Below are positions 56,674 to 64,000 of a stretch of 64,000 nucleotides of DNA, one piece after another; the stretch's first letter is position 1, and the number at the start of each line of letters is the position of its first letter. Both the position numbers and the translations under genes were made by a program. The notes beneath the pieces were generated by a model that was not told the origin of the DNA, did not search any database, and was given only the letters and a program-made list of their open reading frames with translations. Location: positions 62,001 through 126,000 of the forward strand of contig NZ_JAGGLL010000004.1 in NCBI RefSeq assembly GCF_017874425.1, in the 5' to 3' direction. The stretch is from Clostridium punense. Its GTDB lineage: Bacteria > Bacillota > Clostridia > Clostridiales > Clostridiaceae.

Positions 56674-56813
56674 TGAAAATTACCTAAAGATTTAACTTAA
56701 AGTGAGTACAGATTCTCTGTAAAAAGCTATATTTGTTTTTATCATATGCTGTTGCTTTTTAATAGTAGTGAGTAGTGCTATAAGGATTATTTACATCAAA
56801 ATATAATACAAAT

Positions 56814-56856
56814 AAAAACTAATGCCTACTTCAAAAATCATAGGCATTAGTTTTAA
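56814..56856 (-). terminator. terminator of response-regulator gene
   Basis: AAAACTAATGCCTA / TAGGCATTAGTTTT, overlapping the stop codon, T-run on the minus strand. Confidence 0.75.
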
Positions 56857-57545
56857 ATAGAAAATTGATATCCAATTCCCCATACAGTTTTAATATGCTT
56901 TGGTTTACTTGGATTATCTTCAATTTTATTTCTTAAATATTTCATATAGACCATAATGCTATTGTTATCTACCTCATTACTGTTCCATACGCTTTCATAA
57001 AGTTGCTCTTTAGTAAATACCTGATTAGGGTTTTCCATAAAAAATTTTATGAGTTTAACTTCTTTTGAAGATAACTTTATCTCTACGTCATTTTTATAAA
57101 ATTTATAACTACTTAAATCAAATCTGAAAGGACCGTGGACTAAACTTGCAGAATCAGTGTTTTCATTCAGGATTTCTATACGTCTTTTTATTTGAGATTT
57201 TACTTGAGCACTAAGCACTGCTGGACTAAAAGGTTTTGTAATGTAACTGTCTGCTCCAAGATACAACCCTTGGATAATATCTTGGTCTTCTTTTTTTCCG
57301 CTGAGGAAAATAATTGGTAATTGTAAGTTAGTGTTTCTAATTTTTTTAGCAACATCATAACCAGAGAGTCCATCCATCAAAATGTCTAAAACAACTAAAT
57401 CAAAGTCGGTGTTAAATATCATTTCAAGGCCTTGCTCACCATTTTCAGCTTGATAAACTAACATACCTTCCATAGTGAGGGTCCTGTAGATTAGTTTTCT
57501 AATAGCTTCGTCATCTTCTACAATAAGAATTTTTGGTTTTCCCAT
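56853..57545 (-). CDS. OmpR-family response regulator
   Basis: 230 residues: receiver with acidic IVEDDEA, phospho-acceptor Asp in LVVLDILMDG (about residue 54) and Lys in ITKPFSP, then a winged helix (SSKEVKLIKFFMENPNQVFT ... IKTVWGIGYQF). GGAGG before ATG. It is divergent from the Cache hybrid kinase and probably its partner; 11-bp-phased repeats before the citrate transporter gene are its likely binding site. Confidence 0.93.
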   Translation of the reverse strand: MGKPKILIVEDDEAIRKLIYRTLTMEGMLVYQAENGEQGLEMIFNTDFDLVVLDILMDGLSGYDVAKKIRNTNLQLPIIFLSGKKEDQDIIQGLYLGADSYITKPFSPAVLSAQVKSQIKRRIEILNENTDSASLVHGPFRFDLSSYKFYKNDVEIKLSSKEVKLIKFFMENPNQVFTKEQLYESVWNSNEVDNNSIMVYMKYLRNKIEDNPSKPKHIKTVWGIGYQFSI

Positions 57546-57823
57546 ATTTCCTCCAAAACAATAATTACTAAAATAACAATATAACTTTTGAATTAAAATA
57601 TATTAATAATTCAAACTAATTATAATAAATAATTAGTAGAGAAATCAATATAATTTTAAGGTAATATTATGTAATCTCAATAAAAGAAAAATTAAGAATA
57701 AGATTAGTATTTGCTTTTATTAATGATTAATGCTTAGATTAAGTATAATACATTTAATATGATTTTCATTTTAATTATACCAAAAAATTATATTATCTAG
57801 TTAGCTCTTAGGAGGCGGTAGAG

Positions 57824-60043
57824 GTGAAAAAAAATAGGAATATTAAGTTGAAGGATAAAAAAGTCATAATTTCATTCATAGGAGTTATACTTACAGTTAT
57901 TCTAAGTACTTTGACTTACTTCACCTATAGGCAGTATGAAAAAACTATTGTACATCAACAACAGCAAAATATGCTAGGGATATCTAGGTCTATATCTCGT
58001 AGTATAGAGTTATTCATTAATGATATAAAAGATAGTATGAAAATTATTTCATTAGATGGAGAATTCATTAAAAAGATCTCAGGTGTAGATAATGGAAATG
58101 ATGGAGTAGCTTTAAAGCCATATTATGAAGCACATAAAGATTCTATTAATGGGATTTATTTTTTTAATAAGGATGGAGAGTTATCTAATCAATATCCTAA
58201 AGGATCAAAAACTGTGGAAAATTATATCCAAGCAAATGTGGATTATGTTATTTCAAGCAAAAAAGCATACATAGCAAACCCTTATTTAGATGAGGAAAAG
58301 AATACATTTATATTAAATATTTATGAGCCTGTGTTTAAAGATGGGGAATTTACAGGGGTGTTATCTGTAGGTATAAGTCTAGATGTTATTTATAATAAGC
58401 TGATTCAACCTGTAAAGATTGGAAAAAAAGGATATGCATTAGTTAAAAACCAATACGGCATTATCATAATGCATAATGTAAAAGAGCAGGTTGGGATGGA
58501 TGTTATAGAAACAAGAAAACACTTATATCCAGAATTAGATTTTGAAGAGCTTGAAAAATTGATAAATGACCAGCTTACTGGGGGAGAAGGTACAGCCATA
58601 TATCACTCCTATTGGTGGGCAGAAAGTTCTTTGAAAAAAGTAAAGAAGCTTAATGCATATACACCAGTTGAACTTGGGGACTACTTTTGGGTGGTTGCAT
58701 TAACAATGTCCTATGATGAAGTTCAAGAACCAATAAATAAATTTTTAGCTCAAATAATCACCATTGCAGTTTTAATTGCCATAATTATTTCTATTTTTAT
58801 AACTGCTTTGATCAAAATGAAAAAAAATAAAGAGGAGTTAGAAAAAGAAACTAAATATTTAAAAATTCTAAATGAAACCTCTGAACAACTTCGAGAAAAA
58901 GAGGCTGAACTTTATCATTCAAGCAAACTAAAAATGGTTGGAACCTTTGCAGGGGGAATAGCTCATGATATTAACAATTTGCTAACACCCATACTTGGAT
59001 ACTCAGAACTTTTACTTATGAGACTGCCTAAGGGCGGTGAATATTACGAAGATGTAGAAGAGATACTAAAAGCGTCTCAAAAGGGTAAAGATCTAATTGA
59101 ACAGATATTAGCCTTTAGCAGAAATGACAAAAGCATAACAAATGTTGAAGCTATTAGCATAAATCAGGTTACTAGAGAAACTATAAAGCTTATTAGAACT
59201 ATTATACCTAAAAATATTGTTATTAAAGAAAATATCGAAGAAAATTGTGGCTATATAAATGCTAACTTTACACATGTACATCAAGTAATATTTAATTTAT
59301 GCACCAATGCTTATCAAGCTATGAAAGATTTAAATGGGATATTAGAAATATCACTGAGGAATGTAAAAGGCTCAAACATAAGTAAAATGACTAAAGATAT
59401 AAACAAGGATTTATTTTATGCTGAGTTAGTTATTAAAGATAGTGGTTGTGGTATGAATGAAGAGACTCAACATAGAATATTTGATCCATTTTTCACTACA
59501 AAACCTTCTGAAGAAGGTACAGGGCTAGGTCTTTTTGTAGTAAGAAATATCATAGAAAAATACAAAGGAGCTATAATGGTTGAAAGTGTACTAGGCAAAG
59601 GCAGTTCTTTTACAGTATACTTGCCCTTAATCGATGAACATAAAGAAGGCGAAAAATTTAACTCTAAAAGAAGTCATGAACATAAAAGAATTTTAATAGT
59701 TGATGATAATGAGACAGTTATTAAAGTATTAAAAAAAGGTTTAGAGCACCTTGGATACTATGTAATTTCAGAGACAGAACCTAGAAAAGCATTTGGAACA
59801 TTTAAAAGAGAATATGAGAATATAGATTTAGTTATTACTGACTATATGATGCCTAACATGAATGGATCCGAGCTGGCTAAAAAATTAAAAGAAGTAGAAA
59901 GTAATATACCGATAATACTTATAAGTGGATATATGGATCAAAGTGGAAACAGTATTGGTGAAGATAAAAATATAAATGCCTATATTTCTAAACCTGTAGA
60001 AATCAATAGTTTAACAAAAACAATTAAAGAACTATTATTTTAG
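57824..60043 (+). CDS. Cache-domain hybrid sensor histidine kinase
   Basis: 739 residues from GTG after AGGAGG. TM1 about 13-33, extracytoplasmic dCache sensor (about 40-300, ligand-type YFNK and GVLSVGISLD motifs), TM2 about 308-330, a NtrB-like HisKA with His381 (GGIAHDINN), ATPase motifs NLCTNAYQAM, DSGCGM and GTGLGLFV, and a C-terminal receiver with Asp673 (ITDYMMPNMNG) and SKPVE. The phosphate probably passes on to the divergent OmpR regulator; the ligand may be citrate or another carboxylate. It differs from the classical CitA (PAS) sensor. Confidence 0.92.
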   Translation: MKKNRNIKLKDKKVIISFIGVILTVILSTLTYFTYRQYEKTIVHQQQQNMLGISRSISRSIELFINDIKDSMKIISLDGEFIKKISGVDNGNDGVALKPYYEAHKDSINGIYFFNKDGELSNQYPKGSKTVENYIQANVDYVISSKKAYIANPYLDEEKNTFILNIYEPVFKDGEFTGVLSVGISLDVIYNKLIQPVKIGKKGYALVKNQYGIIIMHNVKEQVGMDVIETRKHLYPELDFEELEKLINDQLTGGEGTAIYHSYWWAESSLKKVKKLNAYTPVELGDYFWVVALTMSYDEVQEPINKFLAQIITIAVLIAIIISIFITALIKMKKNKEELEKETKYLKILNETSEQLREKEAELYHSSKLKMVGTFAGGIAHDINNLLTPILGYSELLLMRLPKGGEYYEDVEEILKASQKGKDLIEQILAFSRNDKSITNVEAISINQVTRETIKLIRTIIPKNIVIKENIEENCGYINANFTHVHQVIFNLCTNAYQAMKDLNGILEISLRNVKGSNISKMTKDINKDLFYAELVIKDSGCGMNEETQHRIFDPFFTTKPSEEGTGLGLFVVRNIIEKYKGAIMVESVLGKGSSFTVYLPLIDEHKEGEKFNSKRSHEHKRILIVDDNETVIKVLKKGLEHLGYYVISETEPRKAFGTFKREYENIDLVITDYMMPNMNGSELAKKLKEVESNIPIILISGYMDQSGNSIGEDKNINAYISKPVEINSLTKTIKELLF

Positions 60044-60152
60044 TTATCAAAATAATAAATAGCATCATTGTTTATTAATACTTACTAGGGTTTGGTCTAA
60101 AAATGATATACTAAATCCTAGCTCTTTTAAAATCTAAAAAACACAAAAGATG

Positions 60153-60196
60153 TTTTAAGATTATTTTAAGATTATTTTAATGTTATTTTAAGAATT
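60153..60196 (+). promoter_or_regulatory. four direct repeats phased at 11 bp
   Basis: TTTTAA at 60153, 60164, 60175 and 60186, each 11 bp apart, in the run ATTATTTTAAG. OmpR/PhoB-type regulators bind direct repeats with this spacing. The array ends 43 bp before the -35 of the citrate transporter gene. Confidence 0.5.
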
Positions 60197-60239
60197 GAAA
60201 AATAATTCAAAAAAATGAAGGAAAATGCCTCAAAACTTG

Positions 60240-60268
60240 TTGAAATTAAAAAAATAAGTATATATAAT
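60240..60268 (+). promoter_or_regulatory. promoter of citrate transporter gene
   Basis: TTGAAA (60240-60245), 17 bp, TATAAT (60263-60268). Confidence 0.6.
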
Positions 60269-60336
60269 GAACTTAATCTAGCTAGAGAATTTGAGTATAG
60301 TTTTAAACCGTTTACAAATTTACGGAGGTGTATATT

Positions 60337-61635
60337 ATGTTAGCTATATTAGGTTACGGAATAGTAATTACTTTTATGATTTTAATTATGACAAAACGTA
60401 TGACTGCATTTACCTCGCTTATAGTTATTCCAGTTATATTTGCTATATTTGGAGGCTTTGGTGCAGATATTGGAAAATTTGCACTTACAGGAATAAAAGG
60501 TGTTGCACCAACAGCGACTATGCTGCTATTTGCAATCCTTTTCTTTGGGATTATGATTAATGTTGGATTGTTTGATCCTCTTGTTAATGCAATTGTAAAA
60601 TTTGTTAAAGGTGATCCAGTAAAGGTACTTGTGGGAACTGCAATATTAGCAGCAGTAGTATCAGTAGATGGTGATGGATCAACAACAACAATGATAGTAT
60701 GTTCAGCACTGCTTCCAGTTTATAAAAAACTTAAAATTAAACCTCTTTATTTAGCTACTATAATAATTATGCAAAACTCAATAATGAACCTGTTACCATG
60801 GGGCGGACCAACTGCTCGTATAATGTCTGCTTTAAAAATTGAAGGGTCAGATATATTAAGACCTTTGGTTCCAGGAATGATAATTGCAGTAATTTATGTT
60901 ATAGGAGTTGCATATTACCTTGGATTAAAAGAGCGTAAAAGACTTGGTATTGTACAAGTTAATAACGATACTTTAGCTGAAATGACTGCAACATTAAGTG
61001 ATGAAGAAAAAGAACTTAAAAGACCAAAATTAATATGGGTAAACTTTATTTTAACTATTTTAGTTATGTATACTTTAATTTCAGGAAAAGTTCCATCAGC
61101 AGTAATATTTGAAGTTGGAGTAGCATTAGCCCTTATTATAAACTATCCACACTTAAAAACACAAAGACAGCTTATTGAAATTCATGCTGGTAATGCGATA
61201 CAAGTTATTATAATGGTACTTGCAGCAGGGGTGTTCATGGGAATACTAACAGAAACAAAAATGGCGGAAGCTATTGCACTGAACTTAGCGTCAATTGTAC
61301 CTAAATCCTTTGGATCTCACTGGTCCCTTGTTACAGCTATCATAAGTATACCAGGAACCTTCTTATTATCAAATGATGCTTTTTACTTTGGAGTTTTACC
61401 AGTATTGGCAGAAACTGGGGTAGCTTATGGTTTTACACCATTGCAAATAGGGGTAGCTTCCACCATGGGACAAGCATTCCATTTGTTAAGTCCACTAGTT
61501 GCTTTTATATATCTTTTACTACAACTTACAGAAGTTGACATGGGAGAGTGGCAAAAGCATGCAGCTAAATGGTCAATTGGAACATTTGTAATATTTGTAT
61601 TAGCCGCAGTAATCACAGGAGCTATGCCTTTATAA
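60337..61635 (+). CDS. CitMHS-family citrate transporter
   Basis: About 432 residues, some eleven TM segments, with VSVDGDGSTTTMIVCSALLP and LLPWGGPTARIMSAL typical of the CitMHS (citrate-metal:H+ symporter) family. GGAGG is at the right distance for ATG 60337; a GTG at 60328 touches that site. Preceded by phased repeats and followed by a GntR regulator, citG and citC, so uptake for citrate fermentation is the likely job. Confidence 0.9.
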   Translation: MLAILGYGIVITFMILIMTKRMTAFTSLIVIPVIFAIFGGFGADIGKFALTGIKGVAPTATMLLFAILFFGIMINVGLFDPLVNAIVKFVKGDPVKVLVGTAILAAVVSVDGDGSTTTMIVCSALLPVYKKLKIKPLYLATIIIMQNSIMNLLPWGGPTARIMSALKIEGSDILRPLVPGMIIAVIYVIGVAYYLGLKERKRLGIVQVNNDTLAEMTATLSDEEKELKRPKLIWVNFILTILVMYTLISGKVPSAVIFEVGVALALIINYPHLKTQRQLIEIHAGNAIQVIIMVLAAGVFMGILTETKMAEAIALNLASIVPKSFGSHWSLVTAIISIPGTFLLSNDAFYFGVLPVLAETGVAYGFTPLQIGVASTMGQAFHLLSPLVAFIYLLLQLTEVDMGEWQKHAAKWSIGTFVIFVLAAVITGAMPL

Positions 61636-61660
61636 AATAAACAGTATAATAAAAATATTT

Positions 61661-61710
61661 TAGCGCCAATAAAGAAGTTCCTTAGGGAACTTTTTTATTG
61701 GCGTAAAAAA
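61661..61710 (+). terminator. terminator of citrate transporter gene
   Basis: GCGCCAATAAAGAAGTTCC / GGAACTTTTTTATTGGCGT with a 4-nt loop. Confidence 0.85.
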
Positions 61711-61795
61711 CATGGATTTAGTGTAAAATTGTTAACAGTTTAACTTTATCTGATAATAATTATTCATTATAGGGATTCAAATTTAACACTTAAAT

Positions 61796-61810
61796 TGTAT
61801 ATTGAATACA
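61796..61810. promoter_or_regulatory. possible GntR operator
   Basis: TGTAT-attga-ATACA, a short inverted repeat about 190 bp before the GntR gene, of the size bound by FCD-type GntR proteins. Weak evidence. Confidence 0.25.
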
Positions 61811-61997
61811 CCTTGGTTCCATTAAGACTTATTGAATATAAACTTTCATCATGAAAGCTTATATGACGCTTTGCTTCAAAGTAAAATATATAATTTTGTT
61901 AATAATTATGATTAAACCTATAGATATTTTCAAACAGGTTGGGTAAAATTTATAATAAGTTATCTTAACATTTAATAATGTGGAGAGGAAGATTTTT

Positions 61998-62681
61998 ATG
62001 ACAAATTATATGGATGAATTTGTTAAAAGTACAAATTTTCATCAAAGTAAGCCTATTAGAGAGATAGTATATGAGAGCTTAAGGAACACAATTATTAGCG
62101 GGAAAATTCCAGTTGGTGAAAGAATTGTGGAAAAAGAGTATGCTGAAAGGTTAAATATTAGTAGAACCCCAGTAAGAGAGGCTCTTAGAGCCTTGGAAAT
62201 GGAAGAATTAGTGGAATATATACCAAGAGTAGGAGTTGTGGTTAAAAGAATTACAATTGAGGATGTATTTGAGATATATAAAATCAGGCAACATCTAGAA
62301 GTATTAGCTGCTGTTAGTGCTATGGATAATATTACTAAGGAAGAAATTAAGGAAATTGAAGAACTGCTTACCATTACAGAAGAAAAGAATGCAGAAGGGG
62401 ATATAGAAGAGGTAATAAAACTTTTTGGAGTATTTAACCAGAAAATTTATGAAGCTAGCAGAATGAAGAGGCTCACAAGTATGATTAGTAAATTAAATGA
62501 GTATCTACAAAGATTTAGAAATATTTCTATATCTGATAATGAAAGAAGAGAATCTGCACTAAAAGATCATAGAGAAATATTAAGAGCAATTATATTAAAA
62601 GATAAAGGTGAAATTGAAAATATTATAAAAAGTCATCTAGAGAAATCACTAGAAGTAGTGGCTCTAGAAATCAGAGAGTAG
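61998..62681 (+). CDS. GntR-family (FCD) transcriptional regulator
   Basis: About 227 residues. N-terminal winged helix (REIVYESLRNTIISGKIPVG, ERLNISRTPVREALRALEME) and a C-terminal FCD helical domain (DVFEIYKIRQHLEVLAA ... DHREILRAI) that binds small carboxylates. ATG 61998 with GAGAGGAAG fits better than the GTG at 61980. Nine nucleotides before citG, so it likely controls the citrate genes. Confidence 0.9.
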   Translation: MTNYMDEFVKSTNFHQSKPIREIVYESLRNTIISGKIPVGERIVEKEYAERLNISRTPVREALRALEMEELVEYIPRVGVVVKRITIEDVFEIYKIRQHLEVLAAVSAMDNITKEEIKEIEELLTITEEKNAEGDIEEVIKLFGVFNQKIYEASRMKRLTSMISKLNEYLQRFRNISISDNERRESALKDHREILRAIILKDKGEIENIIKSHLEKSLEVVALEIRE

Positions 62682-62690
62682 GTCAAAGTT

Positions 62691-63566
62691 ATGAAAACTA
62701 AAGAGGATATTGCCAATTATATAGCTTCACTAGCGCAAAGAGCCATACTCTATGAAGTAACTACTACACCTAAGCCTGGCTTAGTAGATTGTAGCAATTC
62801 AGGGGCGCATAAAGATATGGATATTTTCACCTTTATGGCTAGCGGTTCGTCATTATATAAAGGGATGTATGAATGTGCATTAGAAGGTATGAATTTTCAA
62901 GAAGCAGATAAGACAAAACTGCTAGATAGAATAAGGCAACCAGGAATTCGATGTGAAGAAGCTATGTTTAAGGCTACTAATGGAATTAATACACATAAAG
63001 GGATTATATTTTCTATTGGCATCATATGTGCTGTAGTGGGAAATCTATATTTAAAAACCAATAGAATTGAGTTTGAAATTAGTGAAATTTGCAACGAGGT
63101 TAAACAGGTTTGTGAAAATCTCTGCTATAAAGACTTTCAACATATTACCCAAAAAACCAACTTAACTCATGGAGAGTTTTTATTTAAGGAGTATGGCTTT
63201 AAAGGCATTAGAGGAGAAGTAGAGAGTGGGTTTTCTACCATTCAAAATACTTCAATATTAGTTTTAAATGAGTGGACAACTAACAAAACTCTTAATTTGA
63301 ACGATTTATTTCTGGAAATGCTTATAAGTATAATGACAAAAAGTGAGGATACTAATGTGGTTACTAGGGGAGGGCTAGAAAGCCTCCAATATGTAATGGA
63401 TATTTCCACTTCCTTTTTAGAAGCTGGTGGAATGTATCAGGATAAAGCAAAGGAAAAGCTTGAATACATAAACAATCTATTTGTTCAAAAAAACATAAGT
63501 CCAGGTGGTTCAGCAGACTTATTAGCTGTAAGTATTCTTTTAGCATTATTATCAGGAAAAATTTAA
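62691..63566 (+). CDS. citG: triphosphoribosyl-dephospho-CoA synthase
   Basis: 291 residues with the CitG motifs EVTTTPKPGLVDCSNSGAHK, NGINTHKGIIFSIG, THGE and NISPGGSADLLAVSILL. It makes 2'-(5''-triphosphoribosyl)-3'-dephospho-CoA, the precursor of the citrate lyase acyl-carrier prosthetic group, from ATP and dephospho-CoA. Co-transcribed with the GntR gene. CitX and the lyase subunits are not in the window. Confidence 0.94.
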   Translation: MKTKEDIANYIASLAQRAILYEVTTTPKPGLVDCSNSGAHKDMDIFTFMASGSSLYKGMYECALEGMNFQEADKTKLLDRIRQPGIRCEEAMFKATNGINTHKGIIFSIGIICAVVGNLYLKTNRIEFEISEICNEVKQVCENLCYKDFQHITQKTNLTHGEFLFKEYGFKGIRGEVESGFSTIQNTSILVLNEWTTNKTLNLNDLFLEMLISIMTKSEDTNVVTRGGLESLQYVMDISTSFLEAGGMYQDKAKEKLEYINNLFVQKNISPGGSADLLAVSILLALLSGKI

Positions 63567-63574
63567 TCAAATAT

Positions 63575-63620
63575 CATGTTGAGGAATTAATCCGTAGTGA
63601 TTGGTTCCTCATTTTTGTTT
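63575..63620 (+). terminator. terminator after citG
   Basis: TGAGGAATTAATC-cgtagt-GATTGGTTCCTCA then TTTTTG. Confidence 0.75.
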
Positions 63621-63809
63621 AAAGTAAGTGAAAAGGATAAAAATGTAAAAAAGAACATTAAAAGTACATGAAAGAACACCTATAAAACTTGGGTATGTAA
63701 GTGGCCTCACTTATAATTAAATTATAAAAGGCGCAAACTTTCATTAATAAGGAATTGTATAGAATAAAGTCTAGTTATTCACCAGTCTAGGAAAGGAAAC
63801 GGGAAGCAT

Positions 63810-64000
63810 ATGGATTATAGGTTAGTAGAACAAAGAATTTTCTTGCAGGATTCCTATGAAAAAAGAAATTTAGAAGAGTTCTTAAAAAAAGAGGGTATTA
63901 AGTTAGATAAAAACTTGGATTATACAATGGGAATTTATGATGCAGGTAAAATCATAGCTACTGGTTCTTTTTATAAAAATACTCTAAAATGCTTGGCTGT
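63810..64000 (+). CDS. citC: citrate lyase ligase, N-terminal part (cut by window edge)
   Basis: From ATG 63810 the frame stays open to the window edge (63 codons). It reads ...FLKKEGIKLDK and DYTMGIYDAGKIIATGSFYK, NTLKCLA, the GNAT-like N-terminal domain of [citrate (pro-3S)-lyase] ligase CitC, which acetylates the lyase prosthetic group with acetate and ATP. A terminator and 190 bp separate it from citG, so it probably starts its own transcript with the lyase genes. Confidence 0.85.
   Translation, partial: MDYRLVEQRIFLQDSYEKRNLEEFLKKEGIKLDKNLDYTMGIYDAGKIIATGSFYKNTLKCLA

Noticed and set aside
60291-60560. 89-codon ORF at the citrate transporter start
   Set aside because: Cys/Tyr-rich shadow in another frame of the transporter gene.
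1-64000. CRISPR arrays, prophage or complete insertion sequence
   Set aside because: No regularly spaced repeats, phage genes or transposase frames were found.

Overview
The window is AT-rich Clostridium-type DNA, most likely Clostridium sensu stricto (cluster I). The grounds are GGAGG ribosome-binding sites, gene families typical of anaerobic spore-formers (Csp-like subtilase, PdaA-like deacetylase, EFR1 ferredoxin, HgdC/HgdB-type proteins, citrate fermentation genes), and two reading frames interrupted only by UGA. One of those UGAs sits where an active-site Cys is expected, which suggests the organism makes selenoproteins. No rRNA, prophage, insertion sequence with a transposase, or CRISPR array is visible. 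The only mobile-like DNA is a pair of short MITE-like inverted-repeat elements.

Left part (1-12.7 kb): truncated CoA-disulfide reductase/NADH oxidase family gene, a small winged-helix protein, a MITE-like repeat, a DinG-type helicase fused to a DEDDh exonuclease, an orphan Csp-like subtilase that has lost all three catalytic residues, a PHP-domain protein overlapping an FrnE/DsbA-like selenoprotein gene (in-frame UGA plus SECIS-like hairpin), a YgiQ radical-SAM protein and an orphan histidine kinase.

12.7-28 kb: an ABC-F ATPase preceded by a leader peptide and attenuator, a GNAT acetyltransferase, hemA-hemL behind a cobalamin riboswitch with its own terminator, an HgdC-like activator plus single-subunit HgdB-like (double-cubane type) protein, two divergent membrane-anchored S41-like paralogues with altered active sites, and clpS-clpA.

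28-41 kb: rpsF-ssb-rpsR with an S6:S18 leader, exodeoxyribonuclease III, uppP, several small proteins, an ASCH protein, an EFR1 flavodoxin-ferredoxin, a tandem-repeat lipoprotein followed by a lipoprotein ApbE (possible extracytoplasmic flavin module), an MBL-fold hydrolase, a tandem-HTH-like protein and htpG.

41-54.8 kb: tRNA-Pro and tRNA-His, a dihydropyrimidinase/hydantoinase gene with a UGA at codon 8, a PdaA-like deacetylase, a 32-residue AgrD-like peptide, a frameshifted membrane HD-GYP gene, a DUF5317 protein, a heterodimeric ABC exporter, tRNA-Gly and RNase J.

54.8-64 kb: a LysR regulator divergent from an AbrB-family membrane protein, then a citrate region: OmpR-type response regulator and divergent Cache hybrid kinase, four 11-bp-phased repeats upstream of a CitMHS citrate transporter, a GntR/FCD regulator, citG, and the start of citC cut by the window edge. 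The two-component genes probably sense an extracellular ligand and activate citrate uptake; CitG and CitC supply and acetylate the citrate lyase prosthetic group. All functional statements rest on reading the sequence and recognising families; nothing was searched.
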